Assembly (NCBI GenBank): GCA_946122785.1
Contig: CAMGYJ010000002.1
Span: 57,623,703 to 57,687,702 of the forward strand
Direction of reading: 5' to 3'
Origin: Linum tenue
Taxonomy: Eukaryota; Streptophyta; Magnoliopsida; Malpighiales; Linaceae
DNA length: 64,000 bases
Position numbers and translations under genes: made by a program. The notes beneath the pieces are model-generated. The model was not told the origin of the DNA and did not search any database. It was given only the letters and a program-made list of their open reading frames with translations. Shown here piece by piece: positions 49,297 through 60,012 of the stretch; the stretch's first letter is position 1, and each line of letters starts with the position of its first letter.

Positions 49297-49802
49297 TTTT
49301 TTTTGAAAATCAACACCTGTTTTATTTAATCATCAATGTTTAGACAAGCTAGTTCCTCATTAAGGAGAGCAACTAGGATAATTGGTGGCCTATCCACCCA
49401 ACACTCAATTTCCTCCCAATTACAAGCAATATGGGTCATTTCATGTGCCACTCTATTTTGCTTCCTAGGAATATGGATCCATTCTATGTGTTGGAAGGCC
49501 TGGCCCATCTCCTTGATCTCTTTTGGTATCTTGCCCACTTCAACTTGGGAAACCACCTGGCCTGTAATGAGACGTTCCACCTGCAGACAGTCGGTCTGGA
49601 TTGCGATTGAGTGTAGGTGAAACCGATGAGCCATCTCCATCCCGAACTTCACCGCCATCACCTCTGCTTCCATCGCCTCCCACTGCCTCCGCGTCCTCTT
49701 CACCGCCGCCGCCACAAAACCGCCATCCCTCTTCCTAATTACAGCTCCCAGTCCCATTCCTTGTCCCGCCAGGCATCCCGCATCCACCGAGATCGTAAAG
49801 CC
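49297..49802 (-). CDS. 5'-truncated LINE insertion with an open RNase H-like (RVT_3) frame, right arm
   Basis: The insertion is bounded by AGTTATTTATGATTT at 49282-49296 and 49803-49817, with a poly-T run (poly-A on the coding strand) at the left end, so it is a LINE retroposition event. The minus-strand frame 49787-49326 gives 153 aa and covers a plant-type RNase H domain with VDAG (first Asp), AEVMAVKFG (Glu), AIQTDC (Asp) and RKQNRVAHEM near the end. Domains like this sit at the C-terminus of plant L1-type LINE proteins. The frame starts within the domain and there is no evident promoter, so it is probably not expressed. The left copy has a one-base deletion. Confidence 0.7.
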
Positions 49803-50013
49803 AGTTATTTATGATTTGATAGTAAAGGGAAATGGCATTAAAAAAATATCATAGAAGCACTTAAAGTGCTATTATTTATTTTTCATATGATATCAATTTT
49901 GATGGATAAAAACATGCCAATGCTTTCTTTTATGACAGATGGTGATGTTAGTGTTGAACTGTTGATGCTAGTTTATGCTTTACATAACAGTCGTGTGGCT
50001 TGGTACGTATGAA

Positions 50014-50631
50014 TAGTGGCGAATGCAGGATTTCAAACTACCCCTGCCCTCTTTTCATATTATAATTATATAAATATTTAATAAGTATAAATAATTAATA
50101 ATATTTAAATAAATTTTATATATAAAAAATAACGACTACTACAATCGGTATTTTCATAAACAATAATACGAGTTTTCATATTATGAAGAAACACAAAATA
50201 TTCCATTGTTTACACTCTTAGGTAAGTCCTTTTTAATGGATCTCACTAAACAATCATTAGCAAACTGGTCGTGAATTCGACTTCGAAGTTCGCACGTGAT
50301 ATAGCTCAAAGTTGGAAAATATTTTATCTGCACTTGCCGTCAAAACTAGTGGAATCGGCGTTGCCCATGGAGTGCTTCAAGATTGATGGGCAAATTATTG
50401 AATAGGCATATGGACAAAAGAGATTTTTTCCAATTGAGATTTCGTCTATAGTATAATAAATCAATTTAATGTTAATTTATGATCAAGTAATGAATTGTGA
50501 TATAATGACAAAATACGACGTACTGGGTGTTGTATTCCATCCTTTGTATAAACATATATGGACTATTTTTGTTCCTCCCAAAATTTACCCCTGTCTCGGG
50601 ACAATGCCCAATAGGGCTGCCTCCGCCTATG
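50014..50631. mobile_element. hAT-type MITE (right arm)
   Basis: Ends TAGTGGCGAATGCAGG and CCTCCGCCTATG are short imperfect inverted repeats. The flanks are an 8-bp duplication with one mismatch (CGTATGAA 50006-50013, CGTATGAC 50632-50639). The family looks related to the MITE in the LEA intron (AGTGGCGxATxCAGGA). No gene inside. Confidence 0.65.
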
Positions 50632-52584
50632 CGTATGACATTGACAATGGTATGTATTTGGACAGGGTTGGACTTATTATCAGGCTTTGTCTACCTTATG
50701 GGTTGAATATGATCTTTTATTTGCTTCTTTGTTGTCCGTTGTGGCCTCTGAGGAAGTTCTGAAGGAGAGATCCTGTGCTCGTCTTATGCAATTTCTTATG
50801 AAATTGCGTCGAGCATTTGAAGCTATTCGCGCTTCTTTGCTGCATCACTAGGTTGGGAGTTGGGACCATTGATGAAGCTCTTGGTGAACTCATTCGCGAA
50901 GAGACTCGACTTTGGAGTCAAACGCAGCTTGATCAGTCGAGGTTTGGTGATTATGCATTTGCTATCAGCCGCGGGGGGCGGGGAAACCAATTTTTCAGCA
51001 AGGAGATACAAGTCATCCGACTTGTCATTTTTGTCAGGAGGTTGACCATATTCAACCCAATTGCAAGCGTCACAATGAATGTATATATTGCAAGCGCTTG
51101 GGACACATAATTCTGTAATGTAAGTCTCTTGCTCGCAAAGGCAAGTCTGGTGATTATTCTTCATTAGGGAGTTCTCGTCCTGCTGGTGGCTGACGCGCAA
51201 CTAGTGACGGCCGAGGCGCTAGTGGCTCGAGTTATGGGGTGGAGGTCACTCCTTCTGGTTTCGCTGGTGTCGCATCTGGTACGGCTCTTACTACCGAGGT
51301 TGTTCATTGTTTGGTTGCTGAAGTTCTACAAGAGACTTTACACGTTGCTTTGACGACTGCCTTTGCTATGGGCGGCTCTTCAGGTAATCCTCGATGGTTA
51401 TTTGACTCCGCTGCATTTAACCATATAACTAGTAATCTCTCTGCTTTTTCGTCCTTATAATCAAGCTCTGTGTTGTTTCTACAAGTTGCCAATGGGGCAC
51501 GTCTCCCCCTTCATGGTATTGATACTACTACTACAAGCCGGGTGAAACTGTAGGATACTTTATTTATTCCTCGGCTAGTTCCTAGCTTAGTATCGATGGG
51601 TCAATTGACTGAAGCAGGCTGTGAAGTTAAGTTTACTAAAGTCGGGTGTGTTGTGCAGGATCCGACGACAGGGAGGGTGATAAGGAGGGGTAAGAAGGTT
51701 GGTCGTGTGTTCATTCTTGATGACTGTCATTTGGAGATGCCGTTACCTCATGGGACGCCGACATAAAGAACTGTCGTGGCCAGCTCTTCTTTGTTGCATA
51801 GTTGAGTTAATAAATCTCCCCATTTTGAGACTATAGTTGATGATTTGGTTTCTACCGTAAAGCCTCATGGCTCTTTGAAAATTTTGAAACAGACTACTAT
51901 GTGGGATTTGTGGCATTGTCACCTTGGTCACCCTCACAAGACCAGATTGTTGGATATGTTTTGCAGTAATTTACTTCCTGGAAAGCTGGATTCTCACTTG
52001 GTTTCTTGTCATTCCTGCATCAGTTGTATTGAAGCTAAAACTTCACAGTTGTCTTTCTCTTCTAATGAGACTGTTTATGAGGAACATTTTGAGCTTGTTC
52101 ATACTGATCTCTGGGGTCCTTCCCCTGTCCCCCGTCTCGCACGGGATATCGCTACTTTGCTTTCTTCATCGATCACGCCACTCGGTTTTCCTGGATTTAT
52201 TTTCTTCGCAGAAAATCTGAGTTGATCACTCATGCTCGACACTTTGTTCAGATGGTGTTGACTCAGTTTGGTAAAAAGGTGAAGGTTATTCGGTCCAATC
52301 CTAGTGGGGAATTCAGTTCCCACCCTTTGCTTGAGTTTTATGATTCTCACGGGATTTTGCCTCAATAGTCTTGCCCAGGTGTCTCCCAACAGAATGGGTT
52401 AGTCGAACGCAAGCATCGACATGTCTTAGAACTTACATGTGCCCTACTATTTCATTCTCGTATTCCACATGGTTTTTTGGTTGGAACGGTTAGTACAGTT
52501 TTGTACCTGATTAATAGACAAATTACTCCTGTCCTTGGGTAGTCGTCTCCTTTTCAGCGTCTCTATTCTAAACTTCCCGACTAT

Positions 52585-53484
52585 TTGCGGCTCCTGGTGT
52601 TTGCTGTCTCTACTTTGTGTTGCATCATAAGAAAACATGTGACAAGTTATCTCCCAAGACAGCTCGTTGTGTGTTTATTAGATATAATAGTCAACACAAG
52701 GGGTATTTGTGTTATGACGATCCAGTCGCTCGCCGCATGCATATTTCATGTCATGTCATTTTCCTTGAGCAAATTATGTATTTCCCCTCATCCGATCATC
52801 GGGATCACAGAGACATGGATTTTCTGCAGTCGTTACCATCGTTTGTTCAGGCTCTTGCTGTTAGGGATGAGTTGGCGTGTTGAAACTCGTCAATCCCTCT
52901 CATTATTCAGCACAGGTGGCCCATCTACGGGTTCGGTGGAATTGGATGGCTCTTCTTCGCATACAGGTTTGGAGGAATTCAATGGCTCTTCCTCGCCTTT
53001 ATTAGACTCGCATGTGCACTCGTCTTCGTCCGAATCAGCTCCACAAAACTCAGTTTTGCCTCATTCTCCCAACCATGGTACTTCGTCTGGTGAGTCATCA
53101 TCATCATTTACTAGCTCTTCTTCGACTAGTGGTTCTGCTGGTGGTTCGGATGGTGCTTTGGACACACCACCTCCTTTTCCTGAACTACGCAGGTCTTCGC
53201 GAGCTACAATGGGACAGCCACTGAAAAGATTAAGGGATTATGTGGGGTTTTCAGCAGAGTCGATACCCATTCCAAGTCATTACCAATTTGCTAAGGGTCA
53301 TATAAACTGGGAATCTGCAATGAAGGAAGATATGCGCGCTCTTGAAGAAAATGACACATGGGAATTGGTTCCACGAGTTCTTGGAAGTTCAGTCATCGGT
53401 TGTCGTTGGGTTTACAATGTGAAGATGAAGCTAGATGGGTCTTTGGAACAGTATAAAGCAAAGCTTATTGCTCATGGGTTTTGA
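52585..53484 (+). pseudogene. Copia integrase C-terminal region and N-terminal reverse transcriptase, open frame
   Basis: The longest surviving copia frame (299 codons). Its first part is out of frame with the integrase (the true frame reads VFVHHKKTCDKLSPKTARCVF near 52617). From about 52900 it is a Ser-rich linker (SSSFTSSSSTSGSAGG), then YQFAKGHINWESAMKEDMRALEEN and CRWVYNVKMKLDGSLEQYKAKL, the start of RVT_2. It ends at a TGA (53482-53484) where related proteins have a codon for Arg or Gln before EYGxDYxETFAPV. The identical protein sequence is predicted in the left arm at 24874-23975. Confidence 0.75.
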
Positions 53485-54087
53485 CATGAGTATGGTATAG
53501 ACTATGATGAGACGTTTGCACCTGTTGCAAAGATGCAAACAGTATGGAGTGTTCTTGCTGCCGCAACTATGAAAAAGGGGCAAATTATTCAGTTTGATGT
53601 GAAGAATGCTTTCCTCCATGGAGATTTGAAAGAAACGATTTACATGGAGTGTCCAGAAGGCTATGAAAAGGGAGCACCATGTATGGTTTGTAAATTGAAA
53701 AGATCACTATATGGCTTGAAACAGGCACCAAGGGCATGGTTTGAGAAGTTCCATAGTACGATACTGTAATTTGGATTTATTCAAAGTCAAAATGATCCTT
53801 CGATGTTTACACGCCAGACATTACATGGTAACACAATGTTGTTCTTGTATGTTGACGATATGATTGTCACTGGCAGTGACACACATGGTATTCAGGAATT
53901 AACCCAGTCTCTGCGAGAAGCTTTCAATCTGAAGCAGCTGGGTGAAGCTTCTTACTTCCTAGGATTGGAGATCAATAGAACTGAGTAGGAATCTTGTTAT
54001 GTCATCGAAAATATATTAATGATATTCTTGAAGCAGCGCAGTATAGAGATTGTCTTCCATGTTCAACACTAATGGAACAAAATTTAA

Positions 54088-54521
54088 GTCGTTTGCTTCA
54101 TGGATTTGAGGATAGATTTGGATCTATCATGGACTTTGTCCAAAGTCCATTGTTTTTTTCATGTATTTTATGGCAACAAATCTGTGAGCCCCGTGAACTT
54201 TAAGGGTCCAAATCCGTGGGTGCCATGGACTTGAAAATTCCACCTCTTAAGGTGGGACTTGATCATGGACTTTAAAGTCCATCATTTATGACCAAACTAT
54301 CCCTCCTTTTATCTTTCTCATCTCATATCAATGAGGGTAATGTAGGTCATTTTCACTTCATGCACGCAAATCTAATTAACCAAGTCCATCATGAAATCAA
54401 TGAAACAAACAATGGTATTTTACAAGTATATAGTGAACCCCAAAACCTTCATATATCCATGGTTTTACAAAATCCAAGTTTTACCAAAAGCTTTATTTTC
54501 CAAATCCATGAAGCAAACGAC
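54088..54521. mobile_element. PIF/Harbinger-like MITE in the copia element, right arm
   Basis: Terminal inverted repeat GTCGTTTGCTTCATGGATTT, with TAA next to each end as a likely 3-bp duplication. It interrupts the copia pol frame after STLMEQNL; the frame resumes after the MITE at SRDSGELLEDHTFY. Confidence 0.75.
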
Positions 54522-55517
54522 CCGTAAAGCTTAGCCGTGACAGTGGGGAGTTGCTAGAAGATCATACTTTTTACATGATTATAGTAGGCAGTCTAATTTA
54601 TCTTACTTATATGATTATACTAGACATTGCTTATGCAGTACAGGTGGTGAGTCAATTTACTAGAGCAGCTCGTACTTCTCACACTACAAAAAAGACTGGC
54701 AGATGTTACCAGACGATTGGCGTCACAAAAGGCCTTTTCTCGTCACTAAAAGTTTTTTCTGACGAAATACGGTCATTAGCGGGTCATGGGGTAAAGGTCC
54801 GTAGGTAATAGCCCAAAAAAAAGTCGCGTCATAAAAACATTTTTGTGAGGATAAATTATCCTCAAAACCCAATTTATCGTTATCAGAAAAGAAATACCCT
54901 TGAGGAAAAAACTTGACGAAAAGTTTTTGTGAGAGAGGAAAAACTATATCTAAGGAAATTATTTTGTCACTTTAAGTATTTGTGAGAATATTTTTTTGTA
55001 AGCAAAAATATTTTTTGTTAATAACACTTTGGAATTTCCATCCCCAAAATACCCTTATGTGTTGTTGTGATGACTTGTTTATTGTCAGAAAAGGTTGGAT
55101 AATTAGGCGAAATTTTTTGTTCCCAAAATACCCTTTTGTTATTTCTGACGAGTAAAAGTCCTCATGAATGAAGAACTCCTCAAAAATGAAATTATTAACG
55201 ATGCAATGGTTTCGTCGGAACACTAGATAAATACATTTAATACCTCAATACGTAAGTATTGTCTATGCATTTCCCAACAACAAAATTAATGATCATATAT
55301 TAAAAAAACCAAAAAAATATTATTCAATGATATTTTCTTTAATATCAATGACAATTAGTGTTCACAACTAACTATATATATATATTAGAAAATCATAATA
55401 CATTATTAATAAAAATTATTAATTAAAAAATAAATGAACAAATCTCAGTCGCTTCCTCTCCCACCCACTATCGTTGTCCTTTGCGATTTCTTCCTCCTCC
55501 AATTGCAAACCACAGGC

Positions 55518-55670
55518 CTAGAGATGACAACAAGGCGGGTGGGTGCGGTTTCTTGTGCTACTCACATCCACTGGTATGGTTGCATCACCATTTGAGGGTG
55601 AACTTTGGATCACTGGACTAGTGTCTTGGGACAAATTAATCTCTTGGGAAACAACTTGATCAGTAGCCAT
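55518..55670 (-). pseudogene. Captured exon-like segment in CACTA (right arm), unrecognised
   Basis: Mirror of 21783-21935. The minus-strand ATG frame begins MATDQVVSQEINLSQDTSP, with a GTGAGT donor after about 34 codons. Pyrimidine-rich leader-like sequence lies about 0.9 kb upstream. The source gene is not recognised. Confidence 0.35.
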
Positions 55671-55767
55671 AACCTAATAACCTGACATTAAACGGTATGA
55701 AATCAAAGAGAAAAGTAAGCACACACTAGTTCTGGGTAAAGATGAGAAACGTATGAAATTTCCACCA

Positions 55768-56340
55768 TGTTCGAGCCCCGTAACTAGGCGCCCCGAACCT
55801 TCGCGTGTGGCCTCCCTAGCACGCCCTCTCCTGCACGCAACACGACTAATCTGAGCCCAAGGAAGGACTCGTTAGCACTCCAACGCCCAAGTCAGATACC
55901 GTTTCTAGAGAGAGAAGTGAATAGTAATTTTAGAGAGAAGTTCCAACCTGAGTAAATAAGGTTCACCAACCCAACTATTTATACCCGAAGCCCGACCGAC
56001 CAACATCCTTCTCTTCCGCCCTTCGCCAGGCCCGCATTTAATGCACCGTACGGCCAAGCGCTATGCGCCTCGAACATCTGACACTCCGTTCAGAAGAGAG
56101 AGGCGCATGACGTCAGCTGGTCCCCAAACCCGTACTTTTGGACCCCCCTGAGGCTCTCTGCCGCATGCGCCTCATGTCAGAGTCATGGCCCCACCCGTCT
56201 GGGAAGGCTCCTCCCAATCCATGAGCCAACCTCTTCCATGCCACTGGGCCATTGGGCCGGGCCCAACTCCACAGCCTTCCGGCCTCTCCTCTTGGGCCAT
56301 TTCAGCCCAGCCCACGTGGGCAATGTATGCATCCCCAACA
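55768..56340 (-). mobile_element. Solo LTR (573 bp) inside the CACTA element, right arm
   Basis: Mirror of 21113-21685, flanked by CACCA duplications at 55763-55767 and 56341-56345. Ends TGTTCGAGCC / CCCCAACA, TATA box on the minus strand. It differs from the left copy by at least one base near 55929. Confidence 0.9.
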
Positions 56341-59300
56341 CACCACAAAGCAATTAAGTTACAATTGAATGGGAAACATGGAATCCTTTTAACATGGGAT
56401 TTATATGAAACATAAATAATAAAAGGGAAACTAGTTATGGGTAAAGACGAGAAACACATGAAACGTCCACCACAAAGCAATTAAGTTGTAATTGAGTGGG
56501 AAACATGCAATCCTTTTAACTTGGGTTTTATACGAAACATAAAGAATCGAATGATAGAAGGGAATGAAGACTTCTTACCCAACAAAGAGTAATTGATTCA
56601 AGTTTCAAAAGAAGCTTCTCTTGCAGAAGCGTCCAGCATAGAATGGAACACTCAGTTCTTCATCAACAACAAAGCTGGAGTTCTTAGGGTTTGTAGGCCA
56701 GCAATTGTGAGATAGAAGAAGAGACGAAGGGGCTAAGGGGGGTTATGTTGAAAGCAACTAAGTGAGTGGAAGAAAGTTATTCGATTGATAGCATCCATAG
56801 AAAAAGAGAATAATTGAAGGCTAATTCGATATTGAGAGACTCTCGCAAGTGGTTTCCCCCAATTATTCTTATACAACAATAACTAAGAATGTCACTATTC
56901 CTCTCCTTCCATCCATTCCAGTGCATCCTCAATAAGAGCAAAATTAAATTCAAACGAAAAGCTCCAGGAGTAGAGCGCATGCGGTGTATAGACTTGGAGA
57001 AATAAATGAAATTTATAGTCATCAAATTGCTAGTTAAAGAAAAATAAATGAAATTGATATTGCAAATTAGTATAAATTTATACTAAAAAAATGTTATTCC
57101 ACGTCATTATATTTATCATTCTATCTCAATTAACCTCTAGAGGTGGTTTATTCAAGTAAATGAAAAACCTAATAATGATTAAATAAATTTGATTTTAATA
57201 ATTTTATTGGATATCATTTGTATTAATGTTAAAATAAATAAACAAATATAATATAATAATGGCGCTCTCTTCATGCTCTCAATATCGGAAAAAATCCCCA
57301 TTGAGTGAATCAACTCAATGGAAGGCCTACAAAACACTTACTTTAGTAAGATTTTAGAGGACGATGGTTGTGATTTAGATCTCCATGACTGAGCGATGAC
57401 GGTGGGCGGTGAGATTTCAATTCTGTGTGCCTCTGCGTCATCGTCCGTGTCATCTGATACTGGTCGAAAGTCAACAAAAATTATTGAAATTCACCTTCTC
57501 CTCCATAGCCGAGAAAGAGGATCAGAGAGGCCAAGAAAGAAAATATAACAGAATGTGGAGTAGGACGGAAGTTGGATCGTTTTTTCTGCTGAAAAGGAAA
57601 AGACTTGAAGAAGAGAGGAGACGAGATGATGAGTTGTCGAGTGAAGGAAAGTGTAGGGACTTAGGGTTTGTTGTTAAAGTTTTTTATATACTCTGTACTT
57701 TGTCCTTCCATTTTCAAGGAATTAATAAAATACCCACCCCTTTAGTTCTAATTAAATAAAACAAATAAATCTATAAATTAGGCAAAAATAAATATACAAA
57801 TACTCAAATTAAACTAAGTAAACTACAACCCACAAATCAAGCCACTGAGATGTGATCAGTGGGTAGCCAGAATCTCACTTAAAATGGGCACGATGTATAA
57901 ATAGAAACCTTTAAAACTAATTTTATTAATATTAAAATGACCACGATATGTTTCTTAAATTCTTGATTGATTCTTGTTTGAGAATAGAGAATTCAACACT
58001 AAATTATGAATTTGTAAACTCAAATTAAACAATTAGAGCTATTTGATTACTGTATGTCACAAAGTTTTCTACAATATCCTCTCACACAAGTAAAACTAAT
58101 GAACATGACGTGTTGGATTTACGTATTATGAATTAAGTACAAATATTAATTAAGAATTTTGTGTTGGATTTACGTATTATGAATTTAGAGTTTGGTTAAA
58201 TTTTTTTAATTAATTAAGTAATTGGAAGCAATTTGGAGAATCGAACTCATGCCTTCTTGACCAAAACTAATGTAATAACCAATTAAAATGATGAACTTTC
58301 TTGTAAATTGATGTAGGCCAATTATTTTTATTGCTTTACAGATGATGCCTAAATTATAGGACAAAGCCATCATCTTTGGACTTTGGTTTGTAAACAAGTA
58401 TTGTTTCGATTCTTCTCCCTTTCTCCGTTTCCCTGTATCAATTTCTTTGGACTTCCTTCATTTATTGCAGAGGAAGAAAGGGAATGAATCTGCTCAACTT
58501 CCTTCTTTTATTGCAGAGGAAGAAAGGGAATGAATTTGCATAGAAGACAGAGAGCGCTCTGTTGCTTATAGATTTTTGTTAGGAATAAATACTCAACGCA
58601 ATATGAATTTAACATAAAATGTAATCAGCCTAACTCGCCTTGACTTTATTTTGTGAACAATAGATCCATGGTTCGAGCACATCCATGACCTTTTCCTTAA
58701 GAATTTTTAATTAACGAAACTTTTTTGACAAGCAAAATTTGCCAATAATGTTCTAATTTCAACTCTTAAAACGAAGAATTTGTTCATATGTAACGAAACG
58801 ACAAGCAAAATTTGCCAATAATGTTCTATATGTGACATTGTTTGCATATTATTGACGACATATAAATTCTTCATAAAAAGTGTTTTCCTCACGAAGTTTT
58901 TTCAACGAAATAATCATTTGTGATGACCATTTTGTCCAGTAACTTTTCTAGCAAACTTTTATCAACCACTAAATACGCTCCCTCATAAAAAGGTTTGTTT
59001 TTTCTGAGAGATAGGGAAATTCCTAACAAATAATACTATTTCCAACAGCATTTTCTGAGGAAAATTTTGTGTATTCAAAAAATAAAATTCAGGAATTTTC
59101 CCCTTCTTTTTGGCGTCAGAAAAACATATTATTTCTGACGCCTATTTCAATTTGGTCATAAATAATTTGTATTTGTGACAAAAGTTGAAATGTCCTCAGT
59201 AAAAGTGAGATGGTGTTCCTCGTGTTTGCAAAATTGACTTTTAGTGACAAAATTTTTGGACATTATTGACGAGTATTGATGTTCGTGACAAATATTTTAC

Positions 59301-59478
59301 ATTTTTATGAGGACAATAAATTTTTGCCACAAAAAAGGTTATTTCCAACCAAAAAACAGTGTCGTCAGAAGGATTTCGTCACTTCTGCCAGTCTTTTTTG
59401 TAGTGGATCATCTAGATGCGGAGCATCGTCTATTGAGATATTTGAAACAAATGAAAGATGTTGACATCTTCTTTCCAG

Positions 59479-60012
59479 CATATGGTGTAGAGCTTCCGAC
59501 CCCCCTTAATTTCATTGACCCTCCACACGAGTTGAGAAAAAGGAGTTAAAAGAAGTACTCTGGCGAGTGCCAGATGTACAGAAATTGCTCTTGCTCGACT
59601 AATAAGGGTCGACCGTACAAAAGACTGCAGTTGGAACCCCCGTCAAGTGAAGGAAAAAAAAGAAAGAAAAAAGAAATGTAAATGAAAGTGAAAAAGGGGT
59701 TCCAAAGGTGAAATGAAGTGAAAGAGCACCCCGGTACAATGAGTCTTTGGTTGTGAATGGTGTGTGTCCCTTTACCCATGAACTAGTTGTCTTACTTCCA
59801 CTTCTTCTCATGAACCTAGCTTGAGTCTAGTACTCGCATTGAGAGAGATAGGGGACGTCTTAGAAAACCAGTTGACCTCGTAAGCTGCTATATGATCTAG
59901 GAAATCCTCTACCGACGATCAGAGTTGTTTGTTGCTATAGAGGTCTGGAGAGCTGCATTGGTTTGAGTTAGGTTCGCTTGGGGACAAGCAAACGGTTAAG
60001 TGTGGGGGAATT
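59479..60012 (+). mobile_element. 3' internal end of a Ty3/gypsy element with polypurine tract
   Basis: After the copia RNase H fragment the sequence changes (GTGTAGAGCTTCCGACC onward) to a non-copia region, with a frame ending at 59547-59549 (LRKRS stop) and a purine-rich A/G tract at about 59650-59700. TGTGGGGGAATT at 60001-60012, next to TGATAGACC, fits the polypurine tract and start of a 3' LTR. Assignment to gypsy is by resemblance of the LTR layout to the spacer element; the coding evidence is weak. Mirror region in the left arm: 17442-17975. Confidence 0.45.

Larger units (their letters stand above)
54682..59405. mobile_element. CACTA (En/Spm-type) non-autonomous element, right arm
   Basis: Ends are a perfect 22-bp inverted repeat beginning CACTACAAAAAAGACTGGCA. 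The left flank is TCA (54679-54681); the same TCA follows the right end after two extra bases (GA, then TCA at 59408-59410), so the 3-bp duplication is offset by 2. Subterminal regions carry many TGACG-type motifs and a repeated GACAAGCAAAATTTGCCAAT near 58726 and 58800. There is no transposase; the element would need one in trans. Contents: a solo LTR, a small tandem duplication, and leader- and exon-like captured DNA. Confidence 0.9.
50640..59478 (+). mobile_element. Degenerate Ty1/copia retrotransposon (right arm) with nested insertions
   Basis: In order: gag core (LSTLWVEYDLLFASLL, then RLMQFLMKLRRAFEAIRASL; about 50677-50850); CCHC zinc knuckle CHFCQEVDHIQPNC (51023-51064); protease WLFDSAAFNHIT with the usual DSG changed to DSA (near 51400); GAG-pre-integrase and integrase start LWHCHLGHPHKTRLL ... 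HTDLWG (51905-52115) and QQNGLVERKH (near 52390); reverse transcriptase (53210-54085) with FDVKNAFLHGDL and YVDD (53848-53859); and an RNase H start cut in two (LLEDHTFYMIIVGSLIYLT to RTSH, then HLDAEHRLLRYLK). In-frame stops are at 53482, 53767 and 53986. MITE 54088-54521 and CACTA 54682-59405 interrupt it. No LTRs were found, and the 3' end changes to gypsy-like sequence after about 59478. Confidence 0.85.

Noticed and set aside
50469..50762. 97-codon frame as a gene (also 26697-26990)
   Set aside because: It runs from the hAT MITE into copia gag in the wrong frame.
56172..56480. 102-codon frame over the solo LTR (mirror 20973-21281)
   Set aside because: It crosses the LTR border and target duplication; no coding signature.
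57409..57759. 116-codon frame in the CACTA element (and its mirror 19694-20044)
   Set aside because: No recognisable domain; the opposite strand looks like a pyrimidine-rich leader, so the frame is probably chance.
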